Shown here: piece after piece, positions 16,698 to 25,585 of the stretch
Numbering within the stretch: position 1 is the stretch's first letter
Layout: each line of letters begins with the position of its first letter
Notes under the pieces: generated by a model
What the model was told of the DNA's origin: nothing
The model's database searches: none
What the model saw: only the letters and a program-made list of their open reading frames with translations
Source of the DNA: RAM1 sp943372515
GTDB lineage: Bacteria; Pseudomonadota; Gammaproteobacteria; Burkholderiales; Burkholderiaceae_C
Assembly (NCBI GenBank): GCA_943372515.1
Contig: CALRYY010000006.1
Coordinates: 21,426-85,425 of the forward strand
Direction: 5' to 3'
Length of the DNA stretch: 64,000 nt
Program-made: the position numbers and the translations under genes

Positions 16698-17399
16698 TTA
16701 CCCGAGCTTTACGCTCAGGTAGTAGTGGCGGATCGGCTTGAGGTTGGCGTCCAGTTCGAACACCAGCGGGACGCCGTTGGGGATATTCAGCCCCACGATG
16801 TCGGCGTCGGCAATGTTGTCCAGGTACTTCACCAGCGCCCGGATGGAGTTGCCGTGGGCGGCCACCACCACGCGCTGGCCCGACAGGATGGCCGGGGCAA
16901 TCGATTCGTTCCAGAACGGCAGCACGCGCTGCACCGTGTCTTTCAGGCATTCGGTCAGGGGGATCTGGCCGGGTTCCAGGTTGGCATAACGGCGGTCGCC
17001 CCGCTCGCTGCGCGGGTCGGTGGGCTCCAGCGCCGGTGGCGGGGTGTCGTAGCTGCGCCGCCACAGCAGCACCTGGGCGTCGCCGTACTGTTTGGCCATG
17101 TCGGCCTTGTTCAAGCCCTGCAGGCCGCCGTAATGGCGCTCGTTCAGGCGCCAGCTGTGTACCACCGGCAGCCAGGTGCGGTCCATTTCGTCCAGCACAT
17201 GCCACAGGGTGCGGGTGGCGCGCTTGAGCACGCTGGTAAAAGCCAGGTCAAAGTCAAAGCCCTCGGCCTTGAGCAGCCGCCCGGCGTTACGTGCCTGGGT
17301 GATGCCGGTGTCTGTCAGGTCCACATCGGTCCAGCCGGTAAAGCGGTTTTCAAGGTTCCAGGTGGATTCGCCGTGGCGGATGAGCACGAGTTTGTACAT
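16698..17399 (-). CDS. gpmA: 2,3-bisphosphoglycerate-dependent phosphoglycerate mutase
   Basis: The 233-residue glycolytic enzyme interconverts 3- and 2-phosphoglycerate. RHGES near residue 8 holds the phosphohistidine. ENRFTGW, ERHYGGLQG and AHGNSIRALVKYLD are all intact. The protein ends HYYLSVKLG, about a dozen residues short of the usual Ala/Lys-rich tail of relatives (about 247-250 residues). No neighbouring frame recovers that tail, so it looks like a genuine shorter C-terminus. It is divergent from the rhodanese gene. Confidence 0.93.
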   Translation of the reverse strand: MYKLVLIRHGESTWNLENRFTGWTDVDLTDTGITQARNAGRLLKAEGFDFDLAFTSVLKRATRTLWHVLDEMDRTWLPVVHSWRLNERHYGGLQGLNKADMAKQYGDAQVLLWRRSYDTPPPALEPTDPRSERGDRRYANLEPGQIPLTECLKDTVQRVLPFWNESIAPAILSGQRVVVAAHGNSIRALVKYLDNIADADIVGLNIPNGVPLVFELDANLKPIRHYYLSVKLG

Positions 17400-17493
17400 G
17401 GGAAAAAGCGGGTGGGACGGGGTTGGAAAACAAGGGACAAGCCCTCCATTCTAAAATCCCGCCTTTGCCTGTAGCGAACCCGAAAGGTACGAC

Positions 17494-17904
17494 GTGAAGT
17501 TTTTGATGGACAACTGGATGCTGATTGCCGTGGCCTTTGCGTCCGGCGCCCTGCTGATGTGGCCCGCGGTAACGCGCGGCGTGCGCGCGGGCGGCCTGAC
17601 GCCCAACGCTGCGGTGCAGCTGATCAACCGTGAAAAGGCCGTGGTGGTGGACGTGAGCGAGACCGAGGAATTTGCCACCGGCCACGTGGTGGGCGCCAGG
17701 AACATTCCCTTTGGGCAGTTCGAGGAAAAACTGCCGGACGCAGTCAAGAACAAGACCCTGCCGCTGATCCTGATGTGCCCCACGGGGGCCCGCGCCGGGC
17801 GCGCGCTGGCGGTGGCCAAAAAACTGGGCTACGAACAGGCCCAGGTCATTGGCGGCGGGCTCAACGCCTGGAAAGAAGCCAGCCTGCCGGTGGAAAAGGC
17901 CTGA
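17494..17904 (+). CDS. Membrane-anchored rhodanese-like protein
   Basis: The 136-residue protein starts at GTG 17494, preceded by GAAAGG. It has an N-terminal transmembrane helix (WMLIAVAFASGALLMW) followed by a rhodanese domain with the active-site loop CPTGARA. Such proteins transfer sulfane sulfur or have redox roles. The gene is 3 bp before grxC and in the conserved betaproteobacterial order rhodanese-grxC-secB-gpsA. Confidence 0.9.
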   Translation: MKFLMDNWMLIAVAFASGALLMWPAVTRGVRAGGLTPNAAVQLINREKAVVVDVSETEEFATGHVVGARNIPFGQFEEKLPDAVKNKTLPLILMCPTGARAGRALAVAKKLGYEQAQVIGGGLNAWKEASLPVEKA

Positions 17905-17907
17905 GCC

Positions 17908-18165
17908 ATGCAAACCGTCAAGATGTACACCACGGCCGTATGCCCCTATTGCATCCGGGCCAAGCAGGTCCTCAAAGCCCGCGGCGTCGAGCAGATCGAC
18001 GAAGTGCGCGTGGACATGGACCCGGACGCCCGCATGACCATGATGCAGATCACCGGCCAGCGCACTGTGCCGCAGATCTTCATTGGCGACACCCATGTGG
18101 GCGGCTGTGACGACCTGATGGCGCTGGACAGCCGTGGCGGCCTGGTGCCGCTTTTGAACGGATAA
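17908..18165 (+). CDS. grxC: Glutaredoxin 3
   Basis: The 85-residue glutaredoxin has the dithiol active site CPYC near residues 12-15 and the glutathione-binding TVPQIFIG and GGCDDL motifs. It reduces disulfides with glutathione in the cytosol. It is co-transcribed with the rhodanese gene (3 bp gap), and a terminator-like hairpin follows before secB. Confidence 0.95.
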   Translation: MQTVKMYTTAVCPYCIRAKQVLKARGVEQIDEVRVDMDPDARMTMMQITGQRTVPQIFIGDTHVGGCDDLMALDSRGGLVPLLNG

Positions 18166-18186
18166 TCCGCCCTGAGCTGTTTGTTC

Positions 18187-18221
18187 GCCCGTCAGGGATC
18201 CATCCCGGCGGGCTTTGTTTT
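18187..18221 (+). terminator. Imperfect hairpin with T-rich tail after grxC
   Basis: GCCCGTCAGGGAT pairs imperfectly with ATCCCGGCGGGC around a 2-base loop and is followed by TTTGTTTT. It sits between grxC and secB and may only partly end transcription. Confidence 0.65.
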
Positions 18222-18241
18222 GACCTGAAAGAATTTTTGCC

Positions 18242-18700
18242 ATGGCCGACCAGCAAGACCCCGTGTTCCAGATCCAGCGCGTCTACCTCAAGGAAGCGTC
18301 CCTGGAGCAACCCAATTCCCCCCAGATCCTGCTGGAGCAGGAGCAGCCGGCGGTGGACATCCAGCTGGGTGTGGACGCCACCCCGGTGGCCGACGGCATT
18401 TTTGAAGTGTGCGTGACCGCCACCGTGCAGACCAAGGTCAAGGACAAGACCGTGTTCCTGGTCGAGGTCAAGCAGGCCGGCATTTTCGAGATCCGCAACC
18501 TGCCGCCCGAGCAGATGGGCCCGATCATGGGCATTGCCTGCCCGCAGATCGTGTACCCGTACCTGCGTGGCAACGTGGCCGACATCATCACGCGTGGCGG
18601 CTTCCCGCCGGTGCACCTGAGCGAGATCAACTTCCAGGCGATGTACGAGCAGCAGCAGGCCGAAGCGCAGGCTGACGCACCGCGCATCGTCACGCAGTAA
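18242..18700 (+). CDS. secB: Protein-export chaperone SecB
   Basis: The 152-residue acidic protein begins with the family pattern FQIQRVYLKEASLEQPNSP and carries FEVCVTATVQTKV and the C-terminal GGFPPVHLSEINFQ. It binds unfolded preproteins and delivers them to SecA. Size and motifs are typical of proteobacterial SecB. The stop codon directly abuts the TTG start of gpsA. Confidence 0.97.
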   Translation: MADQQDPVFQIQRVYLKEASLEQPNSPQILLEQEQPAVDIQLGVDATPVADGIFEVCVTATVQTKVKDKTVFLVEVKQAGIFEIRNLPPEQMGPIMGIACPQIVYPYLRGNVADIITRGGFPPVHLSEINFQAMYEQQQAEAQADAPRIVTQ

Positions 18701-19705
18701 TTGAACATCCTGGTCCTTGGCGCCGGTGCCTGGGGCACGGCACTGGCGGCCAGCGCCGCGCCGCGGCATGCGGTGTCGCTGTGGGCGCGCGATCCGGGCC
18801 AGGCGGCGGTGATCACCGCCGCCCGCGAAAACGCCCTGTACCTGCCGGGCATTGCACTGCCGGCGTCGCTGGCCGTGCGCTGCGAGCCGATGGCGGAGCT
18901 GCCCGCATTGGCCAGCACCCAGGACCTCATCATCATTGCCACCCCCATGGCCGGCCTGCGCGGCCTTCTGCTGGCTTTGCAAGGCTGCACAGCCCCTGTG
19001 GCCTGGCTGTGCAAGGGCTTTGAAGAGCCGCAATCGCAACCCTGGGGCCTGCTGGCCCACGAGGTGCAGGCCGAGGTAGCACCGGGCCTGTTGGCAGGCG
19101 CCCTGAGCGGGCCCAGCTTTGCGCTGGAAGTCGCGCGTGGCCAGCCCACGGCACTGGTGGCCGCGGGCGCCCAGCCGGCGCTGCGCCAGGCGCTGGTCGA
19201 TGCCTTTCACAGCCCGACCCTGCGCGTGTATGCCAACGACGACCTGGCCGGTGTGGAAGTCGGCGGCGCCGTCAAGAACGTGCTGGCCATTGCCACCGGC
19301 CTGTGCGACGGCCTGGGCCTGGGCCTGAATGCGCGCGCTGCGCTCATCACCCGCGGCCTGGCCGAAATGACCCGCCTGGGCCTCGCGCTGGGCGCACGGG
19401 CCGAGACCTTCATGGGCCTGGGTGGCCTGGGGGACCTGGTGCTGACCGCCACGGGTGATTTGAGCCGCAACCGCCGCGTGGGCCTGCTGCTGGCGCAGGG
19501 CCAGTCATTGCAGCAGGCGGTGGCTTCGCTGGGGCATGTGGCCGAAGGGGTGTATTGCGCACGCACCGTGGTGCAGCGCGCGCGGCTGCTGGATGTGGAC
19601 ATGCCCATTGCCAGCGCCGTGGTGGCGCTGCTGGACGGCGGGCTGTCACCCGCCGGGGCCGTGGCGCAGCTGATGGGGCGCGAGGCCCGCTCGGAATCTG
19701 CCTGA
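18701..19705 (+). CDS. gpsA: NAD(P)-dependent glycerol-3-phosphate dehydrogenase
   Basis: The 334-residue enzyme reduces dihydroxyacetone phosphate to glycerol-3-phosphate for phospholipid synthesis. The Rossmann motif GAGAWGTALA is at about 7-16. GPSFALEVARGQPT and GGAVKNVLAIATGLCDG contain the catalytic Lys. The start is TTG 18701, immediately after the secB stop. No ATG or GTG is available before the Rossmann motif, so translation is probably coupled to secB. Confidence 0.95.
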   Translation: MNILVLGAGAWGTALAASAAPRHAVSLWARDPGQAAVITAARENALYLPGIALPASLAVRCEPMAELPALASTQDLIIIATPMAGLRGLLLALQGCTAPVAWLCKGFEEPQSQPWGLLAHEVQAEVAPGLLAGALSGPSFALEVARGQPTALVAAGAQPALRQALVDAFHSPTLRVYANDDLAGVEVGGAVKNVLAIATGLCDGLGLGLNARAALITRGLAEMTRLGLALGARAETFMGLGGLGDLVLTATGDLSRNRRVGLLLAQGQSLQQAVASLGHVAEGVYCARTVVQRARLLDVDMPIASAVVALLDGGLSPAGAVAQLMGREARSESA

Positions 19706-19711
19706 GCCGGG

Positions 19712-20734
19712 TTACGGTATCAGCGGCAACGCCACCGGCCCTGCGGGAATGGCGATCTGTTGGCCGTTCAGGCCCGCAAAGTCCAGCGTCTTGAGGCTCA
19801 CATTCCAGGCCAGTGTGCTGGTGTGCATGCGCACGTTGTAAACGAGGTTCGTGAGGTCTTTCACCACGGCCCACTGCGTGTAGTCATATTCCACACCCTG
19901 GGGGTTCAGCACCGTCGGTTGGGTCCTGGCGCGTACGGTTCCCAGCGGGATGTCAACCGTGTTCAGCAAATGGAAAGCCTGCGTCTGCGCGTCGGCCGCG
20001 GTTGCCGCCTGCAGCGCAAACTGCTTGAGGTAGGCCGCGCGCACAAAACGCGAGGGCGGCGTGGCGTTGCCCGGCAGGCCGGCCAGCCCGGTCCCGTGGC
20101 CGGTGCTTTCGACTTTCAGGCTGCCCAGCGTGATCGACTCTGTGTCCCAGGGGTTCAGGCCCACGTAGTTGCGCAGGTTGTCGAGCTGCCAGGGGAACAC
20201 CGGCCTGTTGGTGAGCACCGCCACCGGGTTGTCGTAGATGTTGGGCTTGCCGTTGATGAACTCGATGACGATGCTGTTTCCCTGCGCGTCATGCACGGGG
20301 AAATGCAATGGCCCGACCTTGGCCAGCCACTGGCCGCCTACGACGCGGACCTGGTCGCTTTCCAGAGCCTGGCGTACATCGCTGGTGGTGGCGCAGTGTG
20401 CCAGCATCCAGTTGACGAAAAAGCCGCACAGCACATTGCGCCCGGGGTGCAGCAATGAGGGTTCCTGGTACTGCGTGCCCGGCAGCCACAAGGCGCCGGC
20501 CGACAGGCCGGCGGTGTTCAGGCCGTCGGTGCAGAGGCTGGTGCCGAAAGACGAGGTGCCCACAAAGCCGTAGCGGGGCGTCAGTTCCATCGACTCGCCG
20601 TCCAGCCCCTGCACAACGCCGCTGACCTTGGGTGCCCGTACATAAATCCGGGTGTGCAGGTCAGCGCCAAACTCCATGCTGCGGCCGTTTACCCAGGCGC
20701 CATCAGCGGCCTGGATCAGAAAATCAGTGCACAT
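19712..20734 (-). CDS. Linear amide C-N hydrolase (choloylglycine hydrolase/penicillin V acylase family)
   Basis: The 340-residue protein starts MCTDFLI at ATG 20734, so Cys2 becomes the N-terminal nucleophile after Met removal, as in Ntn hydrolases of this family. Supporting motifs are NGRSMEFGADLHTRIYV, DGLNTAGLSAGALWLP and TNRPVFPWQLDNLRNY. Family members hydrolyse bile salts, penicillin V or acyl-homoserine lactones; which applies here is unknown. There is no clear signal peptide. A GAAGGG site precedes the start. It lies downstream of the DUF11-repeat gene on the same strand and ends 6 bp from the convergent gpsA end. Confidence 0.88.
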   Translation of the reverse strand: MCTDFLIQAADGAWVNGRSMEFGADLHTRIYVRAPKVSGVVQGLDGESMELTPRYGFVGTSSFGTSLCTDGLNTAGLSAGALWLPGTQYQEPSLLHPGRNVLCGFFVNWMLAHCATTSDVRQALESDQVRVVGGQWLAKVGPLHFPVHDAQGNSIVIEFINGKPNIYDNPVAVLTNRPVFPWQLDNLRNYVGLNPWDTESITLGSLKVESTGHGTGLAGLPGNATPPSRFVRAAYLKQFALQAATAADAQTQAFHLLNTVDIPLGTVRARTQPTVLNPQGVEYDYTQWAVVKDLTNLVYNVRMHTSTLAWNVSLKTLDFAGLNGQQIAIPAGPVALPLIP

Positions 20735-20752
20735 AGGTATCGCCCTTCGGAA

Positions 20753-20814
20753 AAGTTGTGGTGGATGGGGTGTCCATTGCGGCACAACCGGCAGCCCGCA
20801 ACAACCCACAACTT
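20753..20814. repeat. Inverted repeat between the amide hydrolase and DUF11 genes
   Basis: The 9-bp arms AAGTTGTGG (20753-20761) and CCACAACTT (20806-20814) are separated by 44 bp, filling most of the gap. They could form an mRNA stem between the two co-oriented genes or mark an operator. Function is not known. Confidence 0.4.
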
Positions 20815-20839
20815 GAGGAGGAAACCGCCTGAACCTGCC

Positions 20840-23800
20840 CTATTGCCCGGTGGCGGTCACGCCGCACGCAACGGTCACAGTGACCTGTCCGCCAGAGGGC
20901 AGTGACGGTATGGGGTAGCCCGCCTGCAGCGACGCGATGGGGATGGTCGTGCCCCCGCATGCCGCGCCGCCACTGGCCGCGCAGGCTGCTGCCGTGGTGC
21001 ACGACAGGCCCGCCGCTGCCGGGTCCTGCAGCACGCTGTTGTCCGCTGGTGAGGGCCCGGCGTTGCCCACCGTGATGATGTAGGTGGACGTGGCGCCCGA
21101 CGCAACCGTCGTGGTGTTGCTGGTTTTGGCAATGCTCACATTGACCAGGCCCAGCACGTTGTCCACGTCCTCGGCTTCGTTGTTGAGCAGGTTGCTGTCC
21201 ACCAGGCCCGGCGGCAGTTGCAGCTCGGCCGTGCCGGTCACCTGGCCCAGCAGCGCGGTGATGGACGCCGTGATGGTGAAGGTGACCGTGGTGCCTGCGG
21301 GCAGCGCCGGTATGGTCAGCCCCGCGCCCTCAATGCCGCTGACCGTGGTGGAGACAGGGCACAGCGCGCCCACCCCGTTGGCCTGGCAACTGATGTCGAT
21401 CTTGCTCAGCCCCGGATCCACCGAGTCCTTGAGCACCACGCCGTCGGCCGGGCCGGGGCCGTTGTTGGCCACCGTCACGATGTAGGTGGTGGTGGACAGC
21501 GTGACCACCGTGGTGGTGTTGTCGGTCTTGGTCACCACCGGGTCGGCATTGGGCGTGCATTCGCGCAGGGTCACCTGGGCACTGCCGAAGGCGTCGCCGT
21601 TGGTGCTGCCGGTGTGTGTGTCCCACAGGGCCAGCACCACTGAAGTGACCGACGCCGTGAAGTTGCGCTGGCGCAGCGTCCAGGCGTCACCGCTGCCCAG
21701 CGTTTCCAGCGCATACACGTCGGTGCCGCCCAGCACCTGGGTGGACGGCCCGGCCGTCAGGCGAAACTGGATGCTGGGCAGGGCGTTGGCCGCCACGTTG
21801 CCCGGCACGATGGCGTTGGAGCCGTAGTACAGCCAGGTGTAGGTACGGCCCACGGTCAGGCCGTTCACGGTCTGCGACCAGTAGCGGTAGGCCGCGCCGG
21901 TGTCGTTGCCGTTGTGGTACAGCCAGGTGTTGGCGCCCGCCACGCTGCGGCTCACGTCACCGGGGAACGGGTTTTGCACCGTCAGCCCGCCGTAGTTGCG
22001 CGCGCCCGACTGGATGCCCACGCCGGTGTCGGGCACGTTGGTGTTCAACGGGTACTGGCTGATGGCCGCGCCCAGGGCGGCGCCGGTGTTGGCAAAGTCG
22101 CCATTGACCACCAGATTGACGGGCTGCTCGGTGGTGCCTGCCGGGCAGATGCCCGCAGCGGTCACGACCGTGGTGTTGGCCACGCCCACGGCGTCTGTAT
22201 CGCTGGCGCTGTTGTTGGCCAGGTTCGGGTCATTCAAGGCCGGCGGTGGCGTGATGGACGCCGAGTTGATCACTGACCCGCTGCCTGCGGTGACCTGTGC
22301 ATTCAACTCAAACGTGACCGAGCCACCCGCAGGCAAGGTGGGGATCTGCACGCCCGCCTGGAAAGTGGTGGTGGACAGGCCGCCGGGGCAGATGGCGCCG
22401 CCGGATGAAGAGCAGTTGACACTGAGCTTGGACAGGCCGGTGGCGGCCGGGTCGGTGATGGTGGTGCCGTTCGCTGCCGACGGGCCGGGGTTGACCACGC
22501 TGATCTGGTAAGCCGTGACACCGCCTGCGGTGACCGTGCCCACGTTGTTTGTTTTTGTGATGGACAGGTCGGCCACGGGCACCGAGATGACGGTCGTGGC
22601 CGTGGCGGTGTTGTTGGCCGGGGACGGGTCGGTGAAGCCCGGCGTGATGGTGGCCGTGGCCGTGTTGGTGAGGGTGCCTGCGCTGACGGCCGTGCCGTCG
22701 ATCTGGATGCGGATCTCTGCGCCGCTGGCGATCTGGATACGCGGCAGGGTCACCGTGTTGCCGCTGCCCGCACCGCCGGTGCCCGCGCCTGCGGTGTCGC
22801 AGTCGGCGCTGCCGCTGGTGACGGTACACACCCAGGTGACGCTGCCGATGGCCGCCGGCACGATGTCGCTCACCGTGGTGCTGCCGCCCAGGTTGGCCGG
22901 GCCCGCGTTGGACAGCGTCAGCACGTATTGCACGGGCGCGCCCGTGTCGGCCGTGGCCGGGCCGGTCTTGGCCAGGGCCAGCTCGGCGGTCACCGGCGGT
23001 GCACCGGCGATCACCACGTCTTCCTGCGTGCTGGCGCCTGCGGCGTAGTTGCTGCCACCGGCCACATTGCCAATGGCGTCTGTGCTGGCGGGGCTGGCCG
23101 TGGGGTTGGTGCCGGCCAGGGCTGCCACCCCCGTGAGCCGCGTGGGGTCGGTGTAGTCGGCGGTGGCGGGGTTGTTGTAGGTGCCGGACGTGGCCGCGTT
23201 CAGGCTCACGTTGAAGCTCAGCGTCAGGCCCGCGCCGCTGTCCAGCGTGAAGCCGGTGGTGGGGTTGCCCGGCGCGCCCATGACCAGTGTGGAGGTGCCG
23301 GTGACGATGAGCGGTGACGCCGGGCCGCTGGCGCCGGCGCCATAGGTCACGACGGCCGTGGTGCCGCTCAGCGTGAACGGCGGGGGCAACACGTCGCCCA
23401 GCGCCACACCCGTGACGAGGCCCGAGGTGGCGGCATTGTTCACCCGGATGCTGTAGCTCGCCGTGGTGTCGGGGGGGACGGTGCGCGCGGGCGTGGTGGT
23501 GAGCTTGCTGACGGTCAGCGCTGGCAGGCATTCGTAGCCTGGCAGCACGCCGGGTGCGGAGCTGGAAGCCAATGTGGCGTCGCTGGTGCCGGCGCCGCCG
23601 GGGTTGGCTTGCATGTTGCCGGAAAAACCCAGGAACAGGTCTTCGCGCGACTTGCCGTTGATGCCGCCGGCCAGGTCCATCGCGCCCGGTGCCGCGTTGG
23701 CATAGACCGCGCCGCCACCACCACCGCCGCCAGGGCCTTCGCGCTCGCCGCCGCAGCAGTTGCCCTGCACGCCGGTGGGGCTGGGGATGCTGGTGTTGGT

Positions 23801-25135
23801 GTTGTTCAGGTTCGAATCGGCACCGTCGCCGCCGCGTGCCTGCACGCTCACGTTGCCGTGGCCGCTGCCGGCAATCAGCAGCACCGAGCCGCCCGCGCCG
23901 CCGCCGCCGCCCGCGTCATTGGACACATCAGAGTCCCAGCCGCGCTGGCCGTCGGCGCGCAGGATGCCCGGGCCACTGAACGTGCCGGCTCGCACCATGA
24001 TGATGCCGCCACCGTTGCCGCCCGCGCCGCGCGGGCTGGTGCCGTCGTTCAGGCTGCCCGAGCCGCCGCCGCCGCCCATGAAGATGTTGGTGGCCAGCAG
24101 CACGCCGGTTTGCGGCGCGCGCGAGCCACCGTAGCCGCCGGTGTCCAGCAGGCCGTCGCCGTTGTAGGTCTGTCCGCCGTTGCCGCCGGCCCCACCATTG
24201 CCGCCACCGCCGCCCGCAGCGTTGTGCGAATTGCCGCCGCCACCGGCGTTGGCCGGCGCGCCGCGTTGGTAATCGCCGTTGGGGTAACCGCCTGCCGCGC
24301 CGTTGTCGACCGACGTCGGGGCGCCGTCATTGAAGCGCGTTCCGCTGTTGTAGCCACCGGCCACCGAGGTCTGCACGTATTGGGGTGTGCCGCCAATGCC
24401 TTCGCCCTTGCTGCCGCCCTGGTCCGTATTGGCGTTGCGGTAATTGAGCGTGCCCGAGGGCGATGCCGAATTATTGACGCCCTGCACCCCGCCGCGAAAG
24501 CCGCGGTTGGACGCCTGGATGTGCGGTCCCGCGCCGGTGAAGGTCAGCCGGCCCGCCACATCCATGGCCACCACGCCACCCACCAGGCCATTCCACGGCA
24601 AGGGCGTCACCGGGTTGGCGCCGTCAATGGTCACGCTGGGGTATTGCGGCACACGGATCACCTGGTAGGTGCGCCGCGTGGTGCTGCCCGCGTTCTGGGT
24701 GTAGGCGCTGGTCAATGCCGGGCTGAACGTGATGTTGTTGCCTGCGGCTGCTGTGACGCGCAGAAACTGGTACGCGCCCGCGTTGTCCAGTGCGGTGTAG
24801 CCGTTGGCCTGCGAAATGCTGCTGCCCGGGCGGCTGTTGTTGGTGCCCACGCCGTCGCCATAGCGTTCGTCGTTGCTGGTGTTCAGCGTCACCGCCTGCA
24901 TCTGGATGATGAGCAGCACATCGCCCACGGCCACCGCGCCCGCCGCGCCCGATGCGGCGCCCAGCGTGAGGGTGGTGTTGCCCACGGCGCGGTTGCCGTT
25001 GCCCACGTGGTAACGATTGATGACGCCGCCAACGGTGCCCGGCGCATCCTTGCCCGGTACCGCGCACACCTGGGCCTGTGCCGCCGGTGCCAGCAACGCG
25101 CAGGCCCACAACAGCATGGCCGCGTATTTGTTCAT
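20840..25135 (-). CDS. Large secreted DUF11-repeat protein
   Basis: The 1431-residue protein has a signal peptide (MNKYAAMLLWACALLAPAAQAQ region, cut near 22) and a Gly/Asn-rich segment around 200-470 (many GGGGG runs). It then has about five DUF11-type beta-sandwich repeats beginning near residues 538, 715, 853, 1197 and 1332 (for example ADLSITKTNN, NPGPSAANGTTITD). A carbohydrate-module-like stretch lies near 995-1190 (NLVVNGDFANTG). Such proteins are cell-surface or secreted. No LPXTG, IPTL-CTERM or autotransporter anchor is visible at the C-terminus. The start at 25135 is set by the signal peptide; its ribosome site is weak. Confidence 0.85.
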   Translation of the reverse strand: MNKYAAMLLWACALLAPAAQAQVCAVPGKDAPGTVGGVINRYHVGNGNRAVGNTTLTLGAASGAAGAVAVGDVLLIIQMQAVTLNTSNDERYGDGVGTNNSRPGSSISQANGYTALDNAGAYQFLRVTAAAGNNITFSPALTSAYTQNAGSTTRRTYQVIRVPQYPSVTIDGANPVTPLPWNGLVGGVVAMDVAGRLTFTGAGPHIQASNRGFRGGVQGVNNSASPSGTLNYRNANTDQGGSKGEGIGGTPQYVQTSVAGGYNSGTRFNDGAPTSVDNGAAGGYPNGDYQRGAPANAGGGGNSHNAAGGGGGNGGAGGNGGQTYNGDGLLDTGGYGGSRAPQTGVLLATNIFMGGGGGSGSLNDGTSPRGAGGNGGGIIMVRAGTFSGPGILRADGQRGWDSDVSNDAGGGGGAGGSVLLIAGSGHGNVSVQARGGDGADSNLNNTNTSIPSPTGVQGNCCGGEREGPGGGGGGGAVYANAAPGAMDLAGGINGKSREDLFLGFSGNMQANPGGAGTSDATLASSSAPGVLPGYECLPALTVSKLTTTPARTVPPDTTASYSIRVNNAATSGLVTGVALGDVLPPPFTLSGTTAVVTYGAGASGPASPLIVTGTSTLVMGAPGNPTTGFTLDSGAGLTLSFNVSLNAATSGTYNNPATADYTDPTRLTGVAALAGTNPTASPASTDAIGNVAGGSNYAAGASTQEDVVIAGAPPVTAELALAKTGPATADTGAPVQYVLTLSNAGPANLGGSTTVSDIVPAAIGSVTWVCTVTSGSADCDTAGAGTGGAGSGNTVTLPRIQIASGAEIRIQIDGTAVSAGTLTNTATATITPGFTDPSPANNTATATTVISVPVADLSITKTNNVGTVTAGGVTAYQISVVNPGPSAANGTTITDPAATGLSKLSVNCSSSGGAICPGGLSTTTFQAGVQIPTLPAGGSVTFELNAQVTAGSGSVINSASITPPPALNDPNLANNSASDTDAVGVANTTVVTAAGICPAGTTEQPVNLVVNGDFANTGAALGAAISQYPLNTNVPDTGVGIQSGARNYGGLTVQNPFPGDVSRSVAGANTWLYHNGNDTGAAYRYWSQTVNGLTVGRTYTWLYYGSNAIVPGNVAANALPSIQFRLTAGPSTQVLGGTDVYALETLGSGDAWTLRQRNFTASVTSVVLALWDTHTGSTNGDAFGSAQVTLRECTPNADPVVTKTDNTTTVVTLSTTTYIVTVANNGPGPADGVVLKDSVDPGLSKIDISCQANGVGALCPVSTTVSGIEGAGLTIPALPAGTTVTFTITASITALLGQVTGTAELQLPPGLVDSNLLNNEAEDVDNVLGLVNVSIAKTSNTTTVASGATSTYIITVGNAGPSPADNSVLQDPAAAGLSCTTAAACAASGGAACGGTTIPIASLQAGYPIPSLPSGGQVTVTVACGVTATGQ

Positions 25136-25209
25136 GCGGACAATAGTAACGGACCGTAAGCGTTTTGTGGGTTGTTGGTTCCCGCAACGGCGCCCTGGTG
25201 TGGGGGTTA

Positions 25210-25530
25210 TCAGCCGTGAAGTATTTGTGACAGTGCCTCGTGCACCTGCTGCGCTTCGCGGGGGCGCACCACGCGCACCATTTCTGCTCCGTCGTGCAGA
25301 AAGATCAAGGTGGGCCACAGCTTCACGCCGAAGGTGCGGCCCAGCTTGCGGCCGCTGCCGTCTTCAATCTTGATGTGGCGAACGGGTTGGCCGGCCAGGG
25401 CTTCGGTGATGGCGGGCTGGGCGGCGCGGCACACGCCGCACCAGTTGGTACCAAATTCAAGCACAGTGGCGCCGGGCAGGGCGTCCACCCCGGCGCGGTC
25501 AGGGGCCGTTTCAAGATAAGGTGAGGTCAT
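25210..25530 (-). CDS. Thioredoxin-family protein
   Basis: The 106-residue protein has the thioredoxin fold with the redox motif WCGVC near residues 30-34 and the cis-Pro motif LWPTLIFL. The middle Gly-Val differs from the canonical Gly-Pro pair, which tunes redox potential. No signal peptide is seen, so it is cytosolic. ATG 25530 is chosen because the downstream sequence matches the whole fold; the longer open frame upstream is antisense to nadC. It is divergent from nadC. Confidence 0.9.
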   Translation of the reverse strand: MTSPYLETAPDRAGVDALPGATVLEFGTNWCGVCRAAQPAITEALAGQPVRHIKIEDGSGRKLGRTFGVKLWPTLIFLHDGAEMVRVVRPREAQQVHEALSQILHG

Positions 25531-25585
25531 GGGGTTGATTTTGGCAAAACGCGGCCGTCTGCGTGTTGTCGCTATGCTTGAGTCC

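Noticed and set aside
16640..16700. Frameshift as the cause of the short gpmA tail
   Set aside because: Neither alternative frame downstream encodes the usual Ala/Lys-rich tail, so a simple indel does not explain it.
23609..25159. 516-codon Ala/Val/Arg-rich plus-strand frame
   Set aside because: It is the complement of the Gly-rich part of the DUF11 protein and only reflects its codon pattern.
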